From: Sabulibacter ruber
GTDB lineage: Bacteria; Bacteroidota; Bacteroidia; Cytophagales; Hymenobacteraceae
DNA: 64,000 nucleotides
Direction: 5' to 3'
Assembly (NCBI RefSeq): GCF_017355955.1
Contig: NZ_JAFFID010000003.1
Span: 124,001-188,000, forward strand
Part shown: one piece after another, positions 32,290-40,205 of the stretch
Layout of the letters: each line of letters starts with the position of its first letter
Position numbering within the stretch: the stretch's first letter is position 1
Program-made: the position numbers and the translations under genes
Notes under the pieces: model-generated
What the model was told of the DNA's origin: nothing
Seen by the model: only the letters and a program-made list of their open reading frames with translations
Databases searched by the model: none

Positions 32290-33672
32290 ATGAGTACAGC
32301 GGCGTATCAACACATCCACATGATTGCCATTGGGGGAAGCATTATGCATAACCTGGCATTGGCATTGCACCGGAAAGGCTTGAAAGTCACCGGTTCTGAC
32401 GATGAGATTTTTGAACCGGCCAAAAGCCGATTGGCAGCGGACGGGTTGCTCCCCGAAGCCGAAGGCTGGTTCCCGGAGAAACTCTCCCCTCTCCCTGATG
32501 CCGTGATCGTGGGCATGCACGCCCGCCCAGATAATCCCGAGCTGCTCTTCGCGCAGGAGAACAACATTCCCATTTTCTCTTTCCCGGAGTTCATCTACGA
32601 GCAGTCCAAAAACAAGCAGCGCATTGTGATTGCCGGTAGCCACGGCAAGACGTCCATCACGTCCATCATCCTGCACGTGCTCAAATACCACAACCGCCTG
32701 TTTGATTACGCGGTGGGTGCCCAGTTGGAAGGCTTTGACCTCATGGTGAAACTCACCGAGGAAGCTCCCATCATTGTGATTGAGGGTGATGAGTACCTGT
32801 CTTCGCCAATTCAACGGGTACCAAAAATCCATAAGTACCACCACCACATTGGGGTAATCAGTGGCATCAGCTGGGACCACATCAACGTGTTCCCAACCGA
32901 GGAGAACTACCGCGAGCAGTTCCGCATTTTCGTGGACATGACGCCAAAAGCCGGTACCCTGATCTACAACCAGGACGATGAGCAGGTGCTGGAAGTATGC
33001 GTACCCAACAATTCAGACGTGAATTACATTGGCTACACCATCCATGAGCATAAGATCAAGAAGAATGGCAAAACCGTACTCAAAACCAAGAAGGACGATG
33101 TAGAGATCCAACTGTTTGGCGAGCATAACCTGCGCAACATCTCCGCGGCCAAAGAAGTCTGCAAGCAGATCGGTATTAAAGGGCAGGCGTTCTATGAGGC
33201 GCTGGCTACCTTCAAAGGAGCCGCCCGCCGCCTGGAGAAGATTGGGGAAAGCGAGAGCACCCTGGTGTACAAAGACTTCGCCCATGCACCATCTAAGCTG
33301 AAAGCCACGTCTGAAGCCCTGAAGAAACAGTTTCCGGAGCGCGAACTGATTGCCTGCCTGGAGCTGCACACCTTCAGCAGCCTGAACAAAGACTTTCTGC
33401 CGCAGTACAAGGGCACCTTCCTGGCGCCCGATGTGAAGATTGTTTACTTCAACCCCAAGACCCTGGAGCACAAACGCATGCCTCCGTTGGATCCCGCAGA
33501 TCTGAAGGCTGCCTTTGGCGATGAAGCGATAGAAGTGTATACCGATAACCAGGCCCTGCAGGAGTACCTGCTCAACACCAACTGGAAAGACAAAAACCTG
33601 CTCATGATGACCTCGGGTAACTTCGGGAACCTGGATCTGCAGGAACTAGCCAATAAAATCACCGCTTCTTAA
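32290..33672 (+). CDS. mpl: Murein tripeptide ligase (Mpl-type Mur ligase)
   Basis: 460 residues, full Mpl/MurC length. N-terminal Rossmann-like domain IAIGGSIMHNLALAL (about 12-26) and GSDD; ATP-binding P-loop GSHGKTS at 116-122; the central DHINVF (about 198-203) and C-terminal ligase domain follow with the FAHAPSK motif (about 333-339), where MurC has YGHHP. It joins UDP-MurNAc to recycled L-Ala-D-Glu-meso-DAP tripeptide in the cytoplasm. MurC is the alternative, but Mpl fits better (FAHAPSK). It is followed after 10 bases by the exonuclease gene and presumably co-transcribed with it. Confidence 0.82.
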   Translation: MSTAAYQHIHMIAIGGSIMHNLALALHRKGLKVTGSDDEIFEPAKSRLAADGLLPEAEGWFPEKLSPLPDAVIVGMHARPDNPELLFAQENNIPIFSFPEFIYEQSKNKQRIVIAGSHGKTSITSIILHVLKYHNRLFDYAVGAQLEGFDLMVKLTEEAPIIVIEGDEYLSSPIQRVPKIHKYHHHIGVISGISWDHINVFPTEENYREQFRIFVDMTPKAGTLIYNQDDEQVLEVCVPNNSDVNYIGYTIHEHKIKKNGKTVLKTKKDDVEIQLFGEHNLRNISAAKEVCKQIGIKGQAFYEALATFKGAARRLEKIGESESTLVYKDFAHAPSKLKATSEALKKQFPERELIACLELHTFSSLNKDFLPQYKGTFLAPDVKIVYFNPKTLEHKRMPPLDPADLKAAFGDEAIEVYTDNQALQEYLLNTNWKDKNLLMMTSGNFGNLDLQELANKITAS

Positions 33673-33682
33673 CCTCTGGCGC

Positions 33683-34504
33683 ATGAAATTACATCTACGC
33701 AAGCCCATCGTCTTCTTTGACCTGGAAACCACGGGCGTGGACATCTGCAAAGACCGTATTGTGGAGATCAGTATGTTAAAGGTGATGCCCAACGGCGAGG
33801 AAATCCTCAAGACCCGGCGCGTCAACCCCACCATTCCCATCCCCATTGAGTCCAGCATGATCCACAAGATCTATGACGATGACGTGGCCGATTGTCCCAC
33901 CTTTGCGCAGTTGGCTAAATCGCTGGATGAGTTCCTGCGGGGCTGTGACTTAGGCGGTTTCAACCTGATCCGGTTCGATATTCCGTTGCTAGCCGAGGAG
34001 TTTCTGCGCGTGAACATCGATTTTGACATTGAGAACCGCGCCATTGTAGACGTGTGCCGTATTTTCCACCAGATGGAGCAGCGCACCCTTTCGGCGGCCT
34101 ACAAGTTCTACTGCGACAAAACCCTGGAGAACGCCCACTCCGCCGAGGCAGATACCATCGCCACGTACGAGATCCTGAAAAGCCAGGTGAGCCTTTATGC
34201 CAATGTTCCGCTTCCCGGGGCAGAGGACCAGTCTCATTTTCCCGTTCAGAACGACATGCAGGCCCTGCACAAGTTCACCTTCCAGAAAACCGCCGACTTG
34301 TCTGGCTGCATTGTGTACAATGCCCAAGGCGTGGAAGTCTTTAATTTCGGGAAGCACAAAAACTCAGTGGTGGAAGAGGTGCTCAAGAAAGAGCCTAGCT
34401 ACTATGACTGGATGATGAAAGGCAATTTCCCGCTCTACACCAAGAAAGTGTTGACCCGCATTAAACTCCGCGGAGCCCTTCAGCAAACGGCCATGAAACT
34501 GTAG
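33683..34504 (+). CDS. DEDDh 3'-5' exonuclease (DNA polymerase III epsilon-like)
   Basis: 273 residues. ExoI motif FFDLETTG with Asp13 and Glu15, ExoII GGFNLIRFDIPLL (about 92-104), and ExoIII HSAEADTIA with the general-base His and Asp (about 152-160). A C-terminal ~80-residue extension has a KFGKHKN-like FNFGKHKNSVVEEVL segment seen in Bacteroidota relatives (exonuclease with an attached domain). It trims 3' ends of DNA or RNA, in proofreading or repair; which one is not decided by the sequence. It follows mpl by 10 bases. Confidence 0.88.
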   Translation: MKLHLRKPIVFFDLETTGVDICKDRIVEISMLKVMPNGEEILKTRRVNPTIPIPIESSMIHKIYDDDVADCPTFAQLAKSLDEFLRGCDLGGFNLIRFDIPLLAEEFLRVNIDFDIENRAIVDVCRIFHQMEQRTLSAAYKFYCDKTLENAHSAEADTIATYEILKSQVSLYANVPLPGAEDQSHFPVQNDMQALHKFTFQKTADLSGCIVYNAQGVEVFNFGKHKNSVVEEVLKKEPSYYDWMMKGNFPLYTKKVLTRIKLRGALQQTAMKL

Positions 34505-34602
34505 TTGGTAGCAAGTAGCACGTATCAAGTAGCTAGACATTAGGTTCAAGCAACTAGACATTATTGGATTCAATTTAACTTAGTGTTATAAAATAAGCCT
34601 GT

Positions 34603-34644
34603 AAACAGCAAGGCCTCCTTTGTTTGAAGGAGGCCTTGCTGTTT
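34603..34644 (+). terminator. Terminator after the exonuclease
   Basis: 18-bp perfect stem (34603-34620 with 34627-34644; core GCAAGGCCTCC/GGAGGCCTTGC), 6-nt loop, TTT end. Confidence 0.88.
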
Positions 34645-34669
34645 AGAACCAAAAGCAGTCCTATATGGC

Positions 34670-34758
34670 GCGGGAATTCCCCTATATGGCGCGGAAGTTA
34701 CTTCCGTGCCTTTCCTTATTGATATGCTCAAGTCACGGAAGTAACTTCCGCGCCATAG
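34670..34758. repeat. Palindromic element (TATGGCGCGGAAGT family)
   Basis: Arm 34682-34708 (CTATATGGCGCGGAAGTTAC then TTCCGTG) is inverted at 34734-34758 (CACGGAAGTAACTTCCGCGC then CATAG). Each arm contains the small palindrome CGGAAGT-T-ACTTCCG. A shortened third copy starts at 34670 (CTATATGGCGCGGG). Confidence 0.75.
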
Positions 34759-34775
34759 TAGATATTTGTATTAGG

Positions 34776-34805
34776 CCTGTTTTCCTGAAAACAGCTTAAA
34801 AACAG
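34776..34805 (+). repeat. Copy of the recurring intergenic motif
   Basis: CCTGTTTTCCTGAAAACAG then CTTAAAAACAG; strong match, overlapping the next terminator. Confidence 0.6.
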
Positions 34806-34841
34806 AGAAGCCTCTTTCTTGTGAAAAAGGCTTCTCTGTTT
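34800..34841 (-). terminator. Terminator after the microprotein/M48 operon
   Basis: AACAGAGAAGCCTCTT (34801-34816) pairs with AAAGGCTTCTCTGTT (34826-34840). On the minus strand the stem ends in TGTTTTT. It lies 37 bases past the microprotein stop. Confidence 0.75.
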
Positions 34842-34877
34842 CGGAAGGTCGTGCTACCTGATACGTGCAAGGCGCTA

Positions 34878-34955
34878 CTATCTAGCCTTATCAGATTTCA
34901 GCAAAAGGGCCATTAAAACGGCACCGAACACAAACCATTTCGTTCTTGCTTTCAT
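34878..34955 (-). CDS. 25-residue membrane microprotein
   Basis: MKARTKWFVFGAVLMALLLK then SDKAR: three basic residues, one hydrophobic segment (about 7-19) and a short charged tail, as in single-pass membrane microproteins. The ATG lies 3 bases after the stop codon of the M48 gene (TAA-GTC-ATG), so it would be translated by reinitiation on the same mRNA. The terminator is placed after it, not after the M48 gene, which supports it being a transcribed unit. No homologue is known to me. It is short, so the call depends on comparative evidence. Confidence 0.5.
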   Translation of the reverse strand: MKARTKWFVFGAVLMALLLKSDKAR

Positions 34956-34958
34956 GAC

Positions 34959-35765
34959 TTAGCGAGCAGCGTAATACTTTTTGGCTTCTGGCAAGTGGTT
35001 CTGGATGTTACGGATACGGGTTTCGTTGGACGGGTGCGTGCTCAGAAACTCAGGGGTTCCACCTCCGCCAGCGGCGGCCATACGCTGCCAGAAATCTACG
35101 GCGCTTTCTGGGTTATAACCGGCCATAGCCATGAAGATCAACCCTAAGTGGTCTGCTTCAGACTCCTGATCGCGGCCGTATTTCAGCAAGCCTACGCCGG
35201 TTCCAATTCCGTACACGGTGTTCGCGATTTCCTGGGCGGCCGCAGATCTTGCGCCTACCACCGCACCAAGGGCGGCACCGCCGTATTGCTGCGCCATCTG
35301 CTGGCTGATGCGTTCGTTGGAGTGCTTGGCAATGGCGTGGGCAATCTCGTGGCCCATTACTACGGCCAGTCCGGTTTCATTCTGCGTGATAGGCAAAATA
35401 CCAGTGTACACGGCAGTTTTACCACCCGCCATCGCGAAGGCGTTTTGCTGGTTAGGATCGTCAATCAGGTTGAATTCCCACTGATACCCCTCCAGTTGGG
35501 AAGAAAGTCCGTTCTGCGCCATGTACCGTTCCACCGCGCCTTGGATGCGCTGGCCCACCCGTTTCACCATGGCGGTCTGGGAAGCGTTAGTAGATAATTT
35601 GCTTTGTTTTAAGGTCTCATTATAAGCCTGGAAAGACATGGCAATCACTTCCTGGTCACTCACCAGCGATAGTTGCCGGCGTCCGGTGATAGGAACTGTG
35701 GTACACCCCACCATTAGCAGAACCGCCAAGGTAAACAGTGCATTTTTAAACATACTCATTTTCAT
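34959..35765 (-). CDS. M48 family metallopeptidase lipoprotein
   Basis: 268 residues. Lipoprotein signal with lipobox LMVGC, Cys21. The zinc motif HEIAH is at 139-143 with the third ligand Glu203 in QESEADHLG. Short M48 enzymes of this shape (LoiP/YcaL/BepA-like, without a TPR part) work in the periplasm in outer-membrane protein quality control. It is followed by the 25-residue microprotein on the same strand and diverges from the FAH-family gene. Confidence 0.92.
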   Translation of the reverse strand: MKMSMFKNALFTLAVLLMVGCTTVPITGRRQLSLVSDQEVIAMSFQAYNETLKQSKLSTNASQTAMVKRVGQRIQGAVERYMAQNGLSSQLEGYQWEFNLIDDPNQQNAFAMAGGKTAVYTGILPITQNETGLAVVMGHEIAHAIAKHSNERISQQMAQQYGGAALGAVVGARSAAAQEIANTVYGIGTGVGLLKYGRDQESEADHLGLIFMAMAGYNPESAVDFWQRMAAAGGGGTPEFLSTHPSNETRIRNIQNHLPEAKKYYAAR

Positions 35766-35948
35766 AGATAGGTTAAGTGGTACAAAAACTGGATTCCGCC
35801 GGGCGCTCTGCCTCTGTACAGGACCGTTGAACTATACGGAGAATACAAGACAAAGTGTTAACCTTAGGTTTATCCGGGCGCAAATCTATTTTTTACTCCA
35901 TACAATTCCATGCCAATTTTATTTTTACCGTAAGAGTCTTTTCCAAAC

Positions 35949-35979
35949 TTGAGGCGGCAGGCAGAAAGCCCTATCTTTG
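35949..35979 (+). promoter_or_regulatory. Bacteroidota-type promoter of the FAH/M23 operon
   Basis: TTG (35949-35951), 20 bases, TATCTTTG (35972-35979), 14 bases before the ATG. Confidence 0.55.
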
Positions 35980-35993
35980 AAAACAAAAAAGTC

Positions 35994-36605
35994 ATGAAAA
36001 TACTTGCCATAGGAAGGAACTACGCAGAGCACATTGCCGAACTGAAAAACGAGGTGCCGGAAGAGCCCGTTATTTTCTTTAAACCCGATACCGCCGTTCT
36101 GCGCAACAATGAGCCTTTCTATTATCCAGATTACAGCTCAGACATCCATTACGAGGTAGAACTGGTGCTGCGCATCAGCAAGGAGGGCAAGAACATCCAG
36201 CCTAAATTTGCGGCCAAGTATTTTGACGCCATCGGTGTTGGGGTGGACTTCACGGCCCGTGACCTGCAGTCCAAAGCCAAAGCCAAAGGCTTGCCCTGGA
36301 CCCTGGCTAAAGGCTTCAACGGCTCTGCCCCTATCTCTGACTTTTTACCCGTGGAGGAGTTCCCGGCCTTTGATAACATCAATTTCGGGCTCAAACTGAA
36401 CAGCGAGGTTAAGCAACAGGGAAATTCCGGCATGATGCTGCATGACTTTGCCTCCATCCTGGCGTATATGTCCCGGTTTATTACCCTCAAAAAAGGCGAT
36501 CTTGTCTTTACCGGTACTCCGGCCGGGGTGGGTCCGGTTAAAATAGGTGACAGACTAGAGGCGTTTATTGAAGACAAAACCCTATTGAACTTTGAAGTTA
36601 AGTAG
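35994..36605 (+). CDS. Fumarylacetoacetate hydrolase family protein
   Basis: 203 residues from the ATG giving MKILAIGRNY; the open frame continues upstream to 35949 but the promoter runs through it. FAH fold: GRNYAEHIAEL, FFKPDTAVL, then the metal ligands in HYEVELVL (Glu/Glu, about 52-59), VGVDFTARDLQ (Asp, about 83-93), and GTPAGVGPV near the end. Members are hydrolases, decarboxylases or tautomerases of 2-oxo acids (also oxaloacetate tautomerase-like); the substrate is uncertain. The stop lies 14 bases inside the next gene. Confidence 0.9.
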   Translation: MKILAIGRNYAEHIAELKNEVPEEPVIFFKPDTAVLRNNEPFYYPDYSSDIHYEVELVLRISKEGKNIQPKFAAKYFDAIGVGVDFTARDLQSKAKAKGLPWTLAKGFNGSAPISDFLPVEEFPAFDNINFGLKLNSEVKQQGNSGMMLHDFASILAYMSRFITLKKGDLVFTGTPAGVGPVKIGDRLEAFIEDKTLLNFEVK

Positions 36606-38508
36606 TTTAGGAACATACCTGGCAGCCTTGCTTTTGGGCGCTGGCGGGGCCGCTTTGGCCCAGGCACCACAACCCCAGCAGGCTCCGTTTGCCGCAAATC
36701 CTTTTGTATTTCCCATCAAACCCGGTACCCAGAACTTTCTCTCCGGGAGCATGGGCGAGATACGGCCTAACCACTTCCACGGCGGAATTGACATCAAAAC
36801 CGAAGGCAAGATTGGCCTGCCGGTGTATGCCGCCGGCGATGGCTACATCTCCCGGGTAAAGGTTTCCAGCTACGGCTACGGCTACATCATCCATGTGACA
36901 CACCCCAACGGGCTGGTGACTACGTATGCCCACCTGAGCCAGTTTGTACCGGCCCTGGCTGACTATATGCTGGGCTTACAGTATGAGAAGAAGTCGTTTG
37001 AGGTAGAGGCGTTTTTCAATGAGTCGCAGTTTCCGGTTAAGAAGGGCGATGTGATTGCCTTCTCCGGCAACACTGGTGGTTCGGGCGGCCCGCACCTGCA
37101 CTTTGAGGTCCGCGATACCAAAGACAACCTCCTCAACCCGCTGCGGTACGGCTTCACGGAGATTGTGGACCAAATCCCTCCCACCGTGTACAACTTCGCC
37201 CTGAACCCTCAGGGGATTGATGGCCGGGTAAATGGCGAGTTCACCCGCCGTGAATTCACCCCAGTGAAACAGGGGAGCGTTTATACCATTGGAGACACCA
37301 TTTCGGCCGCGGGCTTGCTGGGACTGGAAATCCAGGCCATTGACCAATACAACGGAGCGGCCAACACCAACGGCGTGCAGGCCATGGAACTGCGCATTAA
37401 CGGGGAAACCATCTACCGGCATACCATTGACGGAGTTCCTTTCAACAAGCAACGCCAAGTTTCGGCGCACATCAACTTCCCGGTGCTGAAACTAAATAAC
37501 CGAGCGTTCCAGCGGCTGTACGTAGCAGACGGCAACACACTGCCAATCTATGAAATTGACGCCAACCGTGGCCGGTTCAGGATAGAAGAAGGCAAAGTGT
37601 ACGAGGTAGTGGCAGATCTTTTAGATTCTTACAAGAACACCAGCCAGCTGCGTTTCTTCATCAAAGGCGAAAGCAGCGCCTATAAAGCACTGGCTACGCC
37701 AAAAGTGGTGAAACCAAAGATTGGGCACGAAGTAATGGGCAGCATCCTGAAAATTACCGTAGCCGATACTGCCACCGAGGCCCGCAACCTGGACCTGTAC
37801 ATGGGCAATTACAAGTACGCGGTGATCCCTTCTTACACCACCAGCGCCGGATCTGTGTACCTCTACAACCTGATTGGCGGGTTACCAGATTCTGCCGAGG
37901 TAGCCGGCATCAAAGCCCGTTTCCCTTTCAGCCACATGGTACCGCCTAACACCGAGTACCTGTACTCCAACCGCTTTCTGGACATCACCTTCGCCGAGAA
38001 GTCTCTGTATGACACGCTCATCCTGCAAACCGACCGCGACGCGAATGATGTGTTCAGCATCAACAACCCGTTGACTACCTTGTTCCAGCCAGCCAAGGTC
38101 ACCATCAGGCCTTCCAAACTGCCCGCAGATAAATCAAAGGCGGCGGTCTACTCCCTGGGTTGGGGACGCGGGGCCGGTTTTCTGGGAGGCACCTGGAACG
38201 GAGACGCCATTACGTTCTCGGCCAAAGACCTGGGCAAGTTCAAAGTGCTGAGCGATACCGTGGCCCCTACCATAAAACTGGCCAGCAAATCGCCTAACCA
38301 GATCAGTTTCCGGATCAAAGACAATTTATCCGGGATTGCCTCCTGGTCTTGCGAGGTGAACGGCCAATGGCTTCTCCTGAAATGGGAGCACAAAGCCTCC
38401 TTGCTCACGTCAGAGAAACTGGACAAAACAGTACCTTTGAAGGGAGATGTGGTGCTGCGGGTGAAGGATGCCATGGGCAACGAAGCCGTTTTTACCACCA
38501 AAATCTAA
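36592..38508 (+). CDS. Exported M23 family metallopeptidase
   Basis: 638 residues from a TTG that lies inside the end of the FAH gene (14-base overlap); no ATG or GTG further in leaves the signal peptide (1-24, LGAGGAALAQA) intact. LytM/M23 zinc motifs: HFHGGIDIK with His63 and Asp67, then GGPHLHFEVRD with His168 and His170. The C-terminal ~430 residues are strand-rich with no catalytic motif, probably Ig-like substrate or partner binding. It probably cleaves peptidoglycan cross-links or acts as a scaffold in the periplasm. Confidence 0.88.
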   Translation: MKLSSLGTYLAALLLGAGGAALAQAPQPQQAPFAANPFVFPIKPGTQNFLSGSMGEIRPNHFHGGIDIKTEGKIGLPVYAAGDGYISRVKVSSYGYGYIIHVTHPNGLVTTYAHLSQFVPALADYMLGLQYEKKSFEVEAFFNESQFPVKKGDVIAFSGNTGGSGGPHLHFEVRDTKDNLLNPLRYGFTEIVDQIPPTVYNFALNPQGIDGRVNGEFTRREFTPVKQGSVYTIGDTISAAGLLGLEIQAIDQYNGAANTNGVQAMELRINGETIYRHTIDGVPFNKQRQVSAHINFPVLKLNNRAFQRLYVADGNTLPIYEIDANRGRFRIEEGKVYEVVADLLDSYKNTSQLRFFIKGESSAYKALATPKVVKPKIGHEVMGSILKITVADTATEARNLDLYMGNYKYAVIPSYTTSAGSVYLYNLIGGLPDSAEVAGIKARFPFSHMVPPNTEYLYSNRFLDITFAEKSLYDTLILQTDRDANDVFSINNPLTTLFQPAKVTIRPSKLPADKSKAAVYSLGWGRGAGFLGGTWNGDAITFSAKDLGKFKVLSDTVAPTIKLASKSPNQISFRIKDNLSGIASWSCEVNGQWLLLKWEHKASLLTSEKLDKTVPLKGDVVLRVKDAMGNEAVFTTKI

Positions 38509-38591
38509 GGAGCATTCCTGTTTTTGGTAGTTCTTACTGGCCGGTGCGGCAAATTTTTGCGCTACCCAGGCAATAAACTAGCGTTTTATGG

Positions 38592-38620
38592 CTACTTTTA
38601 AGAAAAGAGCCTGAAAACAT
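38592..38620 (+). repeat. Copy of the recurring intergenic motif
   Basis: CTACTTTTAAGAAAAGAGCC then TGAAAACATCC; degenerate copy between the M23 gene and bcp. Confidence 0.4.
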
Positions 38621-38698
38621 CCGTTGGTTATCTCTGCTGCTTGCCACCAACACCAACGGTTGAACCAGATTTGATTTTAAGACAAACAAAATAAAACT

Positions 38699-39145
38699 GT
38701 GCTACAAGTAGGTGACATTGCCCCAGATTTTGAGGCGAAAGACCAGAACGGTCAACCTGTAAAATTGAGTGATTACAGAGGAAAGAAAGTAGTGCTTTAC
38801 TTCTATCCTAAAGACGATACGCCGGGCTGTACCGCTCAGGCCTGCAACCTCCGCGACAACCATGATGCGCTTTTAGCCAAAGGGTACGTGGTGCTAGGCG
38901 TAAGCGTAGACGATGAAAAATCGCACCAGAAGTTCATCCAGAAATTCAACCTGCCCTTCCCGCTCCTGGCCGATACTGACAAGCAGATTGTGGAGAAATA
39001 CGGCGTATGGCAGGAGAAAAGCATGTACGGCCGTAAGTACATGGGTACCATGCGCTATACGTTTGTGATTGATGAGGAAGGCAAGATTGAAGACCTTATC
39101 ACCAAGGTAGACACCAAAAACCATACGGCCCAGTTGCTGAAATAA
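38699..39145 (+). CDS. bcp: Thioredoxin-dependent peroxiredoxin (Bcp/PrxQ)
   Basis: 148 residues from a GTG (no better start). Peroxidatic Cys44 in DDTPGCTAQA and the resolving Cys49, 5 residues later as usual for the BCP/PrxQ group; conserved YFYPKD precedes it. A DTDKQIVEKYGVW segment and the C-terminal VIDEEGKI are usual. It reduces hydroperoxides using thioredoxin in the cytoplasm. Single gene upstream of transketolase. Confidence 0.94.
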   Translation: MLQVGDIAPDFEAKDQNGQPVKLSDYRGKKVVLYFYPKDDTPGCTAQACNLRDNHDALLAKGYVVLGVSVDDEKSHQKFIQKFNLPFPLLADTDKQIVEKYGVWQEKSMYGRKYMGTMRYTFVIDEEGKIEDLITKVDTKNHTAQLLK

Positions 39146-39207
39146 CCAGAAGTAAGAGGGTTGTGATTCCTTTTGGTAGGGAATTGCAACCCTTTTCTGT
39201 TTTACGC

Positions 39208-39237
39208 CCATTTCCGTAAAACCAGGCCTGAAACAGA
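39208..39237 (+). repeat. Copy of the recurring intergenic motif
   Basis: CCATTTCCGTAAAACCAGG then CCTGAAACAGA; follows bcp. Confidence 0.5.
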
Positions 39238-39296
39238 TTAACAGAACAGAGTACTACTTTCAATTTATCAACCCACCAAAACCTGAATTCAATAGC

Positions 39297-40154
39297 ATGA
39301 ATCCATTCAATTATGATGCAGATCAACTGCTGAACGTGGCTCACCAGGTACGCCGCGATATCGTGCGCATGGTCCACGCGGTAAACTCCGGCCATCCCGG
39401 CGGATCTTTGGGCTGTACCGAGTTTCTGGTAACCCTGTACTTCCGTCAGATGACGCATGACCCAGCGTTTAACATGAACGGCATCGGCGAAGACCTGTTC
39501 TTCCTGTCCAACGGCCACATCTCTCCAGTTTGGTACAGTGTGCTGGCCAGAGCTGGTTACTTTGACCCCAAAGAACTGGCTACTTTCCGTAAGCTGAACT
39601 CCCGGTTGCAGGGTCACCCGGCCACCGAAGAAGGTCTGCCTGGCATCCGCATCGCTTCTGGTTCATTGGGCCAGGGTCCATCCGTAGCTATTGGAGCAGC
39701 TCAGGCCAAGAAACTGAACAACGATAATTCATTGGTGTACGTGCTAACCGGTGACGGTGAGTTGGAAGAAGGCCAGATTTGGGAAGCCGCCATGTATGCC
39801 CCGCACCACAAAGTAGACAACCTCATCTGGACCGTAGACTACAACGGCCAGCAGATTGACGGACCGGTAGATGCGGTGATGAGCCTGGGTAACCTGCGCG
39901 CTAAGTTTGAGGCGTTCGGGTGGAAGGTCTTGAACTGCGACAACGGTAACAACTTCGCCAGCCTCATTCCGGTGTTGGACGAAGCTAAATCACTGTCCGG
40001 CCAGGGCCAGCCAATCTGTATTCTCATGAATACCCAAATGGGCTACGGCGTGGATTTCATGATGGGCTCTCACAAATGGCACGGTGTTGCCCCTAACGAT
40101 GCCCAGTTGGAGCAAGCGCTGGTTCAACTAAAAGAAACCCTCAACGACTATTAA
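39297..40154 (+). CDS. Transketolase, N-terminal subunit
   Basis: 285 residues covering only the thiamine-diphosphate pyrophosphate-binding half of transketolase: HAVNSGHPGGSLGCTE, LSNGHISPVWY, HPATEEGLPGIRIASGSLGQG, then the GDGELEEGQIWEA Mg/ThDP motif (about 153-165). The pyrimidine-binding half is in the separate gene at 41608. The two subunits together transfer two-carbon units in the pentose phosphate pathway. Between the halves lies a VWA gene, an unusual separation. Confidence 0.94.
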   Translation: MNPFNYDADQLLNVAHQVRRDIVRMVHAVNSGHPGGSLGCTEFLVTLYFRQMTHDPAFNMNGIGEDLFFLSNGHISPVWYSVLARAGYFDPKELATFRKLNSRLQGHPATEEGLPGIRIASGSLGQGPSVAIGAAQAKKLNNDNSLVYVLTGDGELEEGQIWEAAMYAPHHKVDNLIWTVDYNGQQIDGPVDAVMSLGNLRAKFEAFGWKVLNCDNGNNFASLIPVLDEAKSLSGQGQPICILMNTQMGYGVDFMMGSHKWHGVAPNDAQLEQALVQLKETLNDY

Positions 40155-40205
40155 TATTCTTCCTGGATCTGGTGCTGCGGTACCGGCCTGTGTTTTCTCT
40201 GCGGT

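Larger units (their letters stand above)
34505..34877. other. Intergenic stretch with two terminators and palindromes
   Basis: Contains the exonuclease terminator (34603-34644), a palindromic element (34670-34758), a motif copy (34776-34805) and the terminator of the M48 operon (34800-34841). Around the edges are GTAGCACGTATCAAGTAGC (34514-34532) and its imperfect inverted copy (34852-34880). No gene. Confidence 0.5.

Noticed and set aside
34514..34880. Possible larger element bounded by the inverted GTAGCACGTATCAAGTAGC sequences
   Set aside because: The two ends match only in part and the interior holds two independent terminators, so I do not call it an element.
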